Assembly (NCBI RefSeq): GCF_050003625.1
Contig: NC_134398.1
Coordinates: forward strand, 27,621,211 to 27,685,210
Direction of reading: 5' to 3'
DNA from: Haematobia irritans
Taxonomy: Eukaryota; Arthropoda; Insecta; Diptera; Muscidae
Length of the DNA stretch: 64,000 nucleotides
The notes beneath the pieces are model-generated. The model searched no databases. It saw only the letters and a list, made by a program, of their open reading frames with translations, and was not told where the DNA came from. Position 1 is the first letter of the stretch, and the number at the start of each line of letters is the position of its first letter. This document shows positions 54,209-64,000 of this stretch, in pieces. The translations under genes were made by a program, and so were the position numbers.

Positions 54209-54888
54209 GGCTGCATGTGCTGCCTTAAAAGTTCTCCTGATGAAAGGGGACATAGATATAGTTCTTATTCAAGAACCATATGTTTATAGAAACAAAATAT
54301 GTGAATTAAGTACTCCGGGGTTCAAACTATTGCAGTATCGTGGTAATGATGTAAATCGAGCCTGTATAATTGCTAAAAACGAGCTCCACTTGTTTCTGCT
54401 TCCTTCAATGTGCAATACAGACACTGTCGTTGCCAGTTTAGAAATAGCCAAATGCAAATATTGGGTATCTTCGGTCTACATGGGACATGACAGGGAGATG
54501 CCTCCATATGCCGTTAAGACCTTAGTGGAGGAGTCACTGAAAACAAAGACGAAACTCATTATGGGATGCGATGCGAATGCACATCATAGTATATGGGGAA
54601 GTAGTGATACTAATGCAAGGGGAGAGTCGCTAATAGAGTTTATTTTGCGTACTAATCTGGTAGTTTGCAACAAGGGAGATGCCCCAACCTTTGTCACTAA
54701 AAACAGGCAAGAGGTTTTGGACATCACCTTGGCCTCGCAAGAACTGAATGAAATGATATCTGAGTGGCAGGTTTTAAGTGAACACAGCTTCTCAGATCAT
54801 CGCTACATCAGTTTAAAATTTGATGTTCATATCACCAAGACCATATTTCCGCCAAATGTTAGGAAAGCTGACTGGAATAGGTATAGAT
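54153..54888 (+). pseudogene. LINE ORF2, endonuclease domain only (3'-truncated)
   Basis: The frame starts inside the end of ORF1. Motifs RILQINLHHCKAA, VLIQEPYV, MGCDANAHHSIWGSS, DITLASQEL and HSFSDHRYIS form a complete AP-like endonuclease; the Asn, Glu, Asp and His catalytic positions are present. The LINE part ends at NRYR (54888); a further 32 codons run into family A repeat and are not part of the protein family. Confidence 0.88.
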
Positions 54889-55109
54889 CGCAAGGCAAAT
54901 TTGGGGGTCCGTTTATATGGGGGCTATACGTAAAAGTGGACCGATATGGCACATTTGCAACACCATCCGACCTACATCAATAACAACTACTTGTGCCAAG
55001 TTTCAAGTCGATAGCTTGTTTCGTTCGGAAGTTAGCGTGATTTCAACAGACGGACGGACGGACGGACATGCTCAGATCGACTCAGAATTTCACCACGACC
55101 CAGAATATA
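54889..55109. mobile_element. Family A composite repeat, copy 5, middle part
   Basis: Contains ggggtccgtttatatggggg, the cagacggacggacggacgga block (55047-55066) and ends cagaatata, where a mariner has inserted into the TA. The repeat continues at 56043 (tatactttatgaggtcttag). Confidence 0.6.
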
Positions 55110-56042
55110 AAGGGTGATTTGTTAAGAGCTTGATAACTTTTTTAAAAAAAAAAACGCATAAAATTTGCAAAATCTCATCGGTTCTTTATTTGAAACGTTA
55201 GATTGGTCCATGACATTTACTTTTTGAAGATAATTTCATTTAAATGTTGACCGCGGCTGCGTCTTAGGTGGTCCATTCGGAAAGTCCAATTTTGGGCAAC
55301 TTTTTCGAGCATTTCGGCCGGAATAGCCCGAATTTCTTCGGAAATGTTGTCTTCCAAAGCTGGAATAGTTGCTGGCTTATTTCTGTAGACTTTAGACTTG
55401 ACGTAGCCCCACAAAAAATAGTCTAAAGGCGTCAAATCGCATGATCTTGGTGGCCAACTTACCGGTCCATTTCTTGAGATGAATTGTTCTCCGAAGTTTT
55501 CCCTCAAAATGGCCATAGAATCGCGAGCTGTGTGGCTGTAGCGCCATCTTGTTGAAACCATATGTCAACCAAGTTCAGTTCTTCCATTTTTGGCAACAAA
55601 AAGTTTGTTAGCATCGAACGATAGCGATCGCCATTCACCGTAACGTTGCGTCCAACAGCATCTTTGAAAAAATACGGTCCAATGATTCCACCAGCGTACA
55701 AACCACACCAAACAGTGCATTTTTCGGGATGCATGGGCAGTTCTTGAACGGCTTCTGGTTGCTCTTCACTCCAAATGCGGCAATTTTGCTTATTTACGTA
55801 GCCATTCAACCAGAAATGAGCCTCATCGCTGAACAAAATTTGTCGATAAAAAAGCGGATTTTCTGCCAACTTTTCTAGGGCCCATTCACTGAAAATTCGA
55901 CGTTGTGGCTCGTTAGTAAGTCTATTCATGATGAAATGTCAAAGCATACTGAGCATCTTTCTCTTTGACACCATGTCTGAAATCCCACGTGATCTGTCAA
56001 ATACTAATGCATGAAAATCCTAACCTCAAAAGAATCACCCTT
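55110..56042 (-). mobile_element. DD41D (rosa-like) mariner, copy 3, internally deleted
   Basis: 933 bp with the same ends as copy 2 and TA on both sides (55108-55109, 56043-56044). It interrupts the family A motif cagaata|tatactttatg. It shares the internal deletion of copy 2. Confidence 0.9.
55217..55929 (-). pseudogene. DD41D mariner transposase, deleted and frameshifted
   Basis: Same truncated N-terminus as copy 2 (MNRLTNEPQRRIFSEW). A 1-bp deletion near 55536 (gtggctgtag against gtggcatgtag in copy 2) shifts the frame straight after QQDGAT, so the third catalytic Asp is out of frame. Confidence 0.88.
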
Positions 56043-56090
56043 TATATACTTTATGAGGTCTTAGAGCAATATTTCGATGTGTTTTATTAC

Positions 56091-56239
56091 GAAGAAAAGG
56101 GATGAAGTGGATGCTCACCTTGATGGATACGAAGTAAAACAGAACAAAATTCAAGCGATATTCTATCCATCAAACCTATGATTCTAATTTTCGTTTAATT
56201 GACAATTGACAATAAAATGCACTCGATAACAATTCAGCT
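56091..56239. other. Short segment of unknown origin between family A copies
   Basis: Not matched elsewhere in the window; no open frame of note. Confidence 0.3.
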
Positions 56240-57795
56240 TGCGACAGCTGGCTTGCGATTGCTCTAAGAGAGGAAAATTTCATCCGATCCGGCTGAAGTT
56301 TTGAACATGGTGTTAGTATATGGTCTCTAACAACCATGCAAAAATTGATCCACATCGGTCCATAATTATATATAGCCCCCATATAAACCGATCCCCAGAT
56401 TTGACCTCCGGAGCTTCTTAGAGGAGCAAAAGTCATCCGATCCGGTTGAAATTTGGTACGTGATGTTAGTATATGGTCTCTAACAACCATGCAAAAATTG
56501 ATCCACATCGGTCCATAATTATATATAGCCCCCATATAAACCGATCCCCAGATTTGACCTCCGGAGCTTCTTAGAGGAGCAAAAGTCATCCGATCCGGTT
56601 GAAATTTGGTACGTGATGTTAGTATATTGTCTCTAACAACCATGCCAAAATTGGTCCATATCGGTCCATAATTATATATAGCCCCCATATAAGCCGATCC
56701 CCAGATTTGACCTCCGGGGCCTCTTAGAGGAGCAAAATTCATCCGATCCGGTTGAAATTTGGTACGTGGTGTTAGTATATGGTCTCTAACAACCACGCAA
56801 GAATTGGTCCATATCGGTCCATAATTATATATAGCCCCCATATAAATCGATCCCCAAATGTGTCCTCCGGAGCCTCTTGGAGGAGCAAAATTCATCCGAT
56901 CCGGTTGAAATTTGGAACATGGTGTTAGAATGTGGTCTCTAAGAAACACGCAAGAATTGCTCCATATCGGTCCATAATGATATATAGCCCCCATATAAAC
57001 CGTTCCCCAGATTTGATCTCCGGAGCCTCTTGGAGGAGTAAAATTCATCCGATCCGGTTAAAATTTGCAACGTGGTGTTAGAATGTGTTTTCTAAGAAAC
57101 ACGCAAGAATTGGTCCATATCGGTCTATAATTATATATAGCCCCCATATAAACCGTTCCCCAGATTTGATCTCCGGAGCCTCTTGGAGGAGCAAAATTCA
57201 TCCGATCCGGTTGAAATTTGCAACGTGGTGTTCGTATAAGGCCGCTAATAACCATGCCAAAATTGGTCCGTATCGGTCTATAGTTATACATAGCCGATCC
57301 CCAATCACACAAAAATTGGTCCATATCGGTTCATAATCATGTTTGCCACTCGAGCCAAAAATAATCTACCAAAATTTTATTTTTATAGAAAACATTGTCA
57401 AAATGTTATTTCTATAGAAAATTTTGTCAAAATTTTATTTCTATAGAAAATTTTGTCAAAATTTTATTTCTATAGAAAATTTTTTCCAAATTTTATTTCT
57501 ATAGAAAATGTTGTCAAAATGTTATTTTGTCAAAATTTTATTTCTATAGAAACTTTAAACTTAATTATATACGTTTTTAATCGGCCTTTTTAGTTTAATA
57601 TATACCACGTATGGACTATGTGGTATATTATACGGTGTTAGGAAGTTTTAAGATACCTTGACATCGGCAAGTGCTACCGCAACCCAAGTAATTCGATTGT
57701 GGATGACAGTCTTCAGTAGAAGTTTCTACACAATCCATGCTGGAGGGTACATAAGCTTCGGCCTGGCCGAACTTACGGCCGTATATACTTGTTTC
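56240..57795. mobile_element. Family A composite repeat, copy 6, with regular 153-bp units
   Basis: Six units whose tgttag motif lies at 56311, 56464, 56617, 56770, 56923 and 57076, that is 153 bp apart each time. Then come the satellite-element arm tttgccactcgagccaaaaa, 29-bp units (57370-57560) and the end part with catcggcaagtgctaccgca, finishing cttacggccgtatatacttg. This copy shows the complete order of the composite. The minus strand is open for 290 codons because 153 is divisible by three. Confidence 0.75.
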
Positions 57796-57855
57796 CCTTG
57801 GTATTGCACTATTTTTTCCCCTCTTTGTATTTTCGCCCAAATGAAGCTTAGATTA

Positions 57856-58092
57856 TGTTAGGTTAGGGATAATGGCAGCCCGATATTTTAGGCTCAATTA
57901 GACTATTCAGTTCATTGTTATACCACAGTAGTGAACTTCTCGTTTATCATTGAATGTTGCCCGATTCTGTGTTAAGCTCAATGGCAAGGAACCTCCTCTT
58001 TTTATAGCCGAGTGCGAACGGCGTTCCACATTGCAGTGATACCACTTTGAAACACTCAGAAATGTCACCAGCATTACTGAGTGGGGATAATC
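57856..58092 (-). mobile_element. tRNA-derived SINE, copy 6, old and lacking the tRNA head
   Basis: (TTAGG)-like start gttaggttaggg, then ggcagcccgatattttaggc, the body, and a break after cagcattactgagtgggga. More diverged than the other copies. Confidence 0.7.
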
Positions 58093-59711
58093 AATTTTCA
58101 GTTTTTTTTTTTAAATCGTTTTATTTAGTCGTCAATTGAATCAATTAATAAAAATCAAAAGAATCAACTTTAACTGAATCAATTAAAAAATTAATTGAAA
58201 TTTGCTAATGAAATCAATTATTTTCAATTAAAACGGTGATTGATACTATAATTTTCGTGATTGAAGACATTTAAATTAAAAAATTTATTGGATCAATTAA
58301 TTTCGTGAAAAAAATTTCGGAAAAAATTTTTGTGTGTACATAAGGTTCGACATGGCCGAACTTACGGCCGTATATATTTGTTCTCAGTTGTATGTGTTTT
58401 TTTTTTGAAAAATTTTCCTGTAGCTCTTAAAAACTCACAAGTCTGAGGTAATGCTGTGGAAATGACGTTTAGTTATGCTAATAAGTATTTCGCCTGCCAT
58501 TGTAATATTGTCGAATATGATCGTCGAGAAGTTGCGTTTCGCTATCCTTTTAATTCTATTGTATTAAATAATATTCGTCATTATTCGAAATTTGCATGTT
58601 GTGAAATACGAAAGCTGTTATTTTACGAACTTCGATACAATGGTGTGAAAATCTCAGATTTTTGCATACACAAAGAAATTCAGTTAACCTTCAAAGGATA
58701 ATTGAAAACTCATCCAAGGTATAATTGATGCTCTAACAAAGAATGGGATTGTAATTGTTATGCAAAAACGATCGATAAGAATCGATAATTTTTTGTTAAC
58801 AAAAAAAAAAAAACAGAATTTGCGTATCAAATTTCCTTCCATAAGTAAAATGATCCCTTAACACTTTGCCAAATCATGGATATCCTTTCATTTTTGTGGA
58901 ATTTTTCATGGTCCCACCCATTAAAAGATGCAAGGCATTTACGTATAACAATTAGTTCAAGATAACCATCACCAAGTCCTGCATTTAAAAATACACAGAG
59001 AAATAACAATGATGATATTGCATAAATTTGTCCCAAAAGGCAGACATCCTGATCCATGAAATTCTACTTGGGATGGTAGATCCTGTTTAATTGAAATGTG
59101 ATATGGTCTCTTTTTGAGACAATGAGACATTAGATGTTATAGACAAAGTCTATGATTAATGGCAATTCTATGCCATTGTAGCTAAGTACATTCAATGTCC
59201 TATGAATGTGAAACATTTTCACAATCTTTTGTTACCCGCTCGTCCTTGTTGTTGGAAACTATTTCCTGTGTTGTCCTTTGTTCGGAGGACGATGACGAAA
59301 ATCGACGAAATGTGTTAAGTGTGATGTGAGGTCTTTTTGTTGGAATCCGTAGACCACATATTGTTTATTATTCTAAACCGGATGATTGACATACTATATA
59401 CAGGGTATAAGAAAGATAATCAAAAGATCCAAGGATCGCATGTAATGTGGATGCATGATGCAGACACAAATGACAATGACCTCTAATGGTAAACTATTTG
59501 TTTGTTTATCCGTCTGTCTGTCTGTCTGTCTGTCTATTTGTTCAGGTTCTCTAGATCTACATGAATAAACATTTATGTGTCTAAGTACTGTTAGATGACA
59601 TATGTTGCACAGTGGGATGGCAAAAATGTAAACAACTATGCTAGTTGGAAGGCGCTGTGGTTCCATGGGTAAAATATCAGTCTTAACAGTGTTTCCAGCA
59701 TTGGGATTTTT
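58093..59711. other. Intergenic DNA, no gene supported
   Basis: 58100-58330 is rich in tcaattaa/ttaattga motifs and may be a MITE. 58342-58382 is a fragment of a composite-repeat end (ccgaacttacggccgtatat). 58430-59500 is unmatched; an 81-codon frame at 58456-58701 resembles nothing I know. A (tctg)n microsatellite lies at 59514-59534. Confidence 0.45.
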
Positions 59712-61198
59712 AGACCCTCCACCATAGGATGGGGGGTATATTAACTTTGTTATTCCATTTGCAACACATCGAAATATATGTATATTCTCATCGAAATATA
59801 TGTATATTCTGGGTCGTGTTGAAATTCTGAGTCGATCTAAGCATGTCCGTCCGTCTGTGGAAGTCAGGAAGTCACGCTAACTTCCGAACGAAACATGCTA
59901 TCGACTTGAAATTTGGCACAAGTAGTCGTTATTGATATAGGTCGGATGATATTGCAAATGGGCCATATCGGACCACGTTTACGTATAGCTCCCATATAAA
60001 CCGCCCCCCCCATATGTGGCTTGCGGAGGCTCTTGGAGGAACTAATTTATCCGATCCGGTTGAAATTTGGTACGTGGTGTAAGTATATTGTCTCTAACAA
60101 CCATGCAAAAATTGCTTCATTTCTGTCATTAAATATATATAGACCCCATATAAACCGATCCCCAGATGTGGCTTGCGGAGGCTCTAGAAGCAGCAAATTT
60201 CATCAGATCTGGTTGAAATTTGGCACGTGATGTTACTATATGACCTCTAACACCCATGCAAAAATTGGTCCATACGGGTCCATAATTATATATAGCCCCC
60301 ATATAAACCGATTCCCAGATTTGACCTCCGGAACCTCTTGGAGGAACAAATTTATCCGATCCTGTTGAAATTTGGTACGTGGTGTAAGTATATGATCTCT
60401 AAACCATGCGAAAATTGCTACATTTTGGTCAATAAATATATATAGCTCCCATATAAACCGATCTCCTCTTAGAGGAGCAAATTTCATCCGATTTAGTTGA
60501 AATTGTTTATGTTGCGTAAGTATGTGACCGCTGACAACCATGTCAACATTGCTGCATATCGCTTTATATTTATATATAGCCCCCAGATAAACCGACCCCC
60601 ACAAAAATTGGTCCATATCGGTTCATAATTGTATATAGCCCCCACATAAAGCGAACCCCATATTTCAATTCTGGCTCTTTAACCCTCCGTCATACACATG
60701 TTTCGATAGTCACATTCGTAACACATGAGGCCTGGCCAGACCCACTATGTATTTTAATGTATTTATATGGAAAATATGCTATTTTGTTGATATTATTACA
60801 TTATTACTGTCGTTTTTGCCGTCCTGATTTTTTCACACATCGATAGGTAATAAAATTTTAGGAGGGTACATGAAGTTTCAAGTCTCTAGCTATATTATAA
60901 ATGTATTTTGATTACAATTAGAATCGAAAAAGGTCTGGCCAGACTCTTGTGTCTGTCCGAGGGTTAATTACCACGCAACAGTTCATATCATCTCGTAACA
61001 TAATTATTTATAGACTCCCCTATATATACCGATCAAGAACAGAATTATATAGGTATTTAATCGGCCTTTTTGTGATAATATATACCCCATGTGGACTAAC
61101 TTACAATTTAGAAGAGTTTTATCTTGCAATCGGCAAGTATTACCACAGCTCAAGTAATTCGATTGTAGATGACAGTCTTTTGTAGGAGTTTCTACGCA
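59712..61198. mobile_element. Family A composite repeat, copy 7
   Basis: Starts accctccaccataggatggg, with the cataagt-less variant of the leader, family A units to about 60680, an unmatched stretch (60690-60960) flanked by ttaaccctccg and gtccgagggttaat, then the end part with cggcaagtattaccacagct. Confidence 0.55.
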
Positions 61199-63114
61199 AT
61201 TTTCTATAGAAATAAAATTTTGACAAAATTTTCTATTGAAATAAAATTTTGACAAAATTTTCAATAGAAATAAAATTTTTAAAAAATTTTTAATAGGAAT
61301 AAAATTCTGAAAAAAATTTCAATAGAAATAAAATTTTTACAAAATTTTAAATAGAAATAAAGTTTTGACAAAATTTCCTATTGAAATAAAATTTTTGAAA
61401 AAATTGATATTGAAATAAAATTTTGACAAAACTTTATATAGAAATAAAATTTTGGCAAAAGTTTCTATAGAGATGACACTTTGACAACATTTTCTATAGA
61501 AATAAAATTTTGCCAAAATTTCAATAGAATACAATTTTGACAAAATTTTCGATTGAAATAAAATTTTGATAACATTTTCTCTGGAAATAAAATTTTGACA
61601 AAATTTTTTATAGAAATAAAATTTAGACAACATTTTCTATAGAAAAATATTGTGCCAAAATTTTCTATAGAAATAAAATTTTGACAAAATTTTCTATTGA
61701 AATATAATTTTTACAAAATTTTGTGTAGAAATAAAATTTTGACAAAATATTCTATAGAAATAAAATTTTGACAAAATTCGTTTTGTTTGTTATTGTTGGC
61801 TTCTCTTCAAAATTTTTTATGGAAATAAAATTTTGACAAAATTTTCTATAGAAATACAATTTTGGCAAAATTTTCTATAGAAATACAATTTTGATAAAAT
61901 TTTCTATAGAAATAAAATTTGATAACATTTTCTATGGAAACAGAATTTTGACAAAAATTTCGATTGAAATAAAATTTTGACAACATTTTCTTTGGAAATA
62001 AAATTTTGACAACATTTTCTTTGGAAATAAAATTTTGACAACATTTTCTTTGGAAATAAAATTTTGACAACATTTTCTTTGGAAATAAAATTTTGACAAC
62101 ATTTTCTTTGGAAATAAAATTTTGACAAAATTTTCTATAGAAATAAAATTTTGCCAAAATTTTCTATTGAAATAAAATTTTGCCAAAATTTTCTATAGAA
62201 ATAAAATTTTGACAAAATTTTCTATGGAAATAAAATTTGGACAAAATTTTCTATAGAAATAAAATTTTGGCAAAATTTTCTATAGAATTAAAATTTTGAC
62301 AAAATTTTCTATAAAAATAAAATTTTGACAAAATTTTCAATAGAAATAAAATTTTGACAAAATTTTCTATTGAAATAAAGTTTTGACAAAATTTTCTATT
62401 GATTTTCTTTTGATATTCTATTATTTTATTTCAATAGAAACAAAATTTTGACACAATTTTATGTAGAAATAAAATTTTGACAACATCTATAGAAATAACT
62501 CTTTGACAAAATTGTCTATTGAAATAAAATTTTGTCAAAATTTTAGTTCAATAGAAAATTTTGACAAAATTTTTCTACAGAAATAAAATTTTGACAAAAT
62601 TGTCTATAGAAATAAAATTTGACAACATTTTCTATGAAAATAAAATTTTGGTAAATTTCCAATAGAAATAAAATTTTGACAACATTTTCGATTGAAATAA
62701 AATTTTGCCAAATTTCCAATAGAAATAAAATTTTGACAAAATTTTCGATTGAAATAAAATTTTGTCAAAATTTTCTATAACATAGAAATAAAATTTTCCA
62801 AATTTCCAATAGAATAAAATTTTGACAAAATTTTCGATTGAAATAAAATTTTGACAACATTTTCATTGGAAATAAAATGTTGACAAAATTTTCTATAGAA
62901 ATAAAATTTTGACAAGATCTATATGAAACACTTCGAAAAAATTTTCTATTGAACTAACATGTTGTCAAAATGTTCTATTGAACTAACATTTTGTCAATAT
63001 TTTCTATAGAAATAAAATTTTTGGAAAAATTTTTTATAGAAATACAATTTTGACAAAATTTTTTATAGAAATACATATTTATAGAAATATTGTACAAAAA
63101 TATAGAAAGACAGA
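61199..63114. repeat. 29-bp minisatellite array, large block
   Basis: About 60 units with ttttctatagaaataaaatt cores. At about 61978-62120 five to six successive units share the variant gacaacattttctttggaaa exactly, pointing to recent local amplification. Confidence 0.88.
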
Positions 63115-63384
63115 TTAGCTTTTAGTTGTAAATATACTCCCTTGTAAAGAAGTTCACTGTTCTTTAAATTTAAATGTAATTATCTGTGTTTTTCATGTAA
63201 TGATATATTTTTGTTAATGTGTTAAATGTTTTTTCCTTTTGTTTAAAGTAATTTCCCTGAAGACGAGCATCGGAGATGTCTCGAAATATTGGAAAATTTT
63301 AAATATAAAAATACAACTCAAAAAACAACAACATCTGTTTTTATTCACATGACCTCAAGCCGAACTAAGCAAATATAATTACAA
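63115..63384. other. Non-satellite insert in the array
   Basis: AT-rich, unmatched in the window. It includes ccctgaagacgagcatcgga followed by gatgtctcgaaata (63254-63290), a stem-loop of the type common at the ends of retroelements. Confidence 0.4.
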
Positions 63385-64000
63385 ATACAATTTTGACAAA
63401 ATTTTTTGTAGAATTAAATTTCGACAAAATTTTCTATTGATATTCTATTATTTTATTTCAATAGAAATAAAATTTTTAAAAAAAAATTGTGTAGAAATAA
63501 CATTTTGACAACATCTATAGAAATAACACTTTGACAAAATTGTCTATTGAAATAAAATTTTGACAAAATTGTCTATAGAAATACAATTTGACAACATTTT
63601 CTATGAAAATAAAATTTTGCCAAATTTCCAATAGAAATAAAATTTTGACAACATTTTGATTGAAATAAAAGTTTGCCAAATTTTCAATAGAAATAAAATT
63701 TTGACAAAATTTTCGATTGAAATAAAGTTTTGTCAAAATTTTCTATAGCATAGAAATAAAATTTTCCAAATTTCCAATAGAATAAAATTTTGACAAAATT
63801 TTCGATTGAAATAAATTTTTGACAACATTTTCTTTGTAAATAAAATTTTGACAAATTTTTCTATAGAAATAAAATTTTTACAAAATTTTCTATAGAAATA
63901 AAATTTTTACAAAATTTTCTATAGAAATAAAATTTTTACCAAATTTTCTATAGAAATAAATCTTTGACCAAATTTTCGATTGAAATAAAATTTTTACAAA
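63385..64000. repeat. 29-bp minisatellite array, final block (continues past window)
   Basis: About 20 units. Its order of variant units from 63430 repeats that at 62400, including the irregular segment gatattctattattttattt. Confidence 0.85.

Larger units (their letters stand above)
52887..54888 (+). mobile_element. Loa-type LINE, copy 2: intact 5' part, 3'-truncated
   Basis: It contains about 107 bp of 5' leader, the complete ORF1 and the endonuclease part of ORF2, then breaks at 54888 within the codons for DWNRYR and joins family A sequence (atcgcaaggcaaatttgggg). Loss of the 3' end implies a deletion after insertion. It is about 95 per cent identical to the copy at 25283-30013 by eye. Confidence 0.85.

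Noticed and set aside
53539..54216. Antisense open frames over LINE ORF1 (also 29303-29980 on the other strand)
   Set aside because: Mirror frames of the ORF1 coding sequence, present in both LINE copies; no domain.
58456..58701. 81-codon frame as a small gene
   Set aside because: No similarity recognised, no signal peptide or promoter, and short enough to occur by chance.

Overview
The window is nuclear DNA of a higher (calyptrate, probably muscid) fly. The reasons are fly-type genes with short phase-matched introns, a Himar1-type mariner (that subfamily was first isolated from the horn fly), AT-rich intergenic DNA, and very heavy loading with nested non-LTR, SINE, mariner and hAT-like elements. 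The species cannot be fixed from the sequence alone; Haematobia, Stomoxys and Musca are all plausible.

Genes. (1) 1-297 (+): last two exons of an ALKBH4-type dioxygenase. (2) 370-1560 (-): a two-exon ZAD/C2H2 zinc-finger protein, tail-to-tail with it. (3) 4155-12686 (+): Rrp1, a five-exon AP endonuclease with a long Lys/Glu-rich N-terminus; intron 3 is 5.9 kb and filled with transposons. (4) 16476-17063 (-) and 40862-41524 (-): two intronless paralogues of unknown function sharing HisLysLys and FRPYAL motifs, each with a TATA box. I see no convincing host gene after 41.6 kb.

Mobile DNA. Three composite families (here A, B and C) are built from tandem units of about 153 bp with a common core, and have similar ends. 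Inside them sit: a 29-bp minisatellite, which at 38018-40353 is the body of an element with hAT-type inverted repeats and an 8-bp target duplication; two copies of a hAT-like MITE full of GTGAGTCACG motifs (18258-18793, 20186-20758); hAT-like elements at 43258-45306 and 47918-51198; three internally deleted DD41D (rosa-like) mariners; one nearly complete Himar1-like mariner (23035-24314); a Loa-type LINE (25283-30013, with a second copy at 52887-54888); and six copies of a tRNA-derived SINE.

The best observation is that the LINE copy at 25283-30013, bounded by a 9-bp target duplication, ends in the same roughly 60-bp 3' sequence and (TTAGG)n-type tail as the SINE. This suggests a SINE/LINE partnership. 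One SINE copy is itself inserted in the reverse-transcriptase region of that LINE. From 61.2 kb to the end the window is almost entirely 29-bp repeat.
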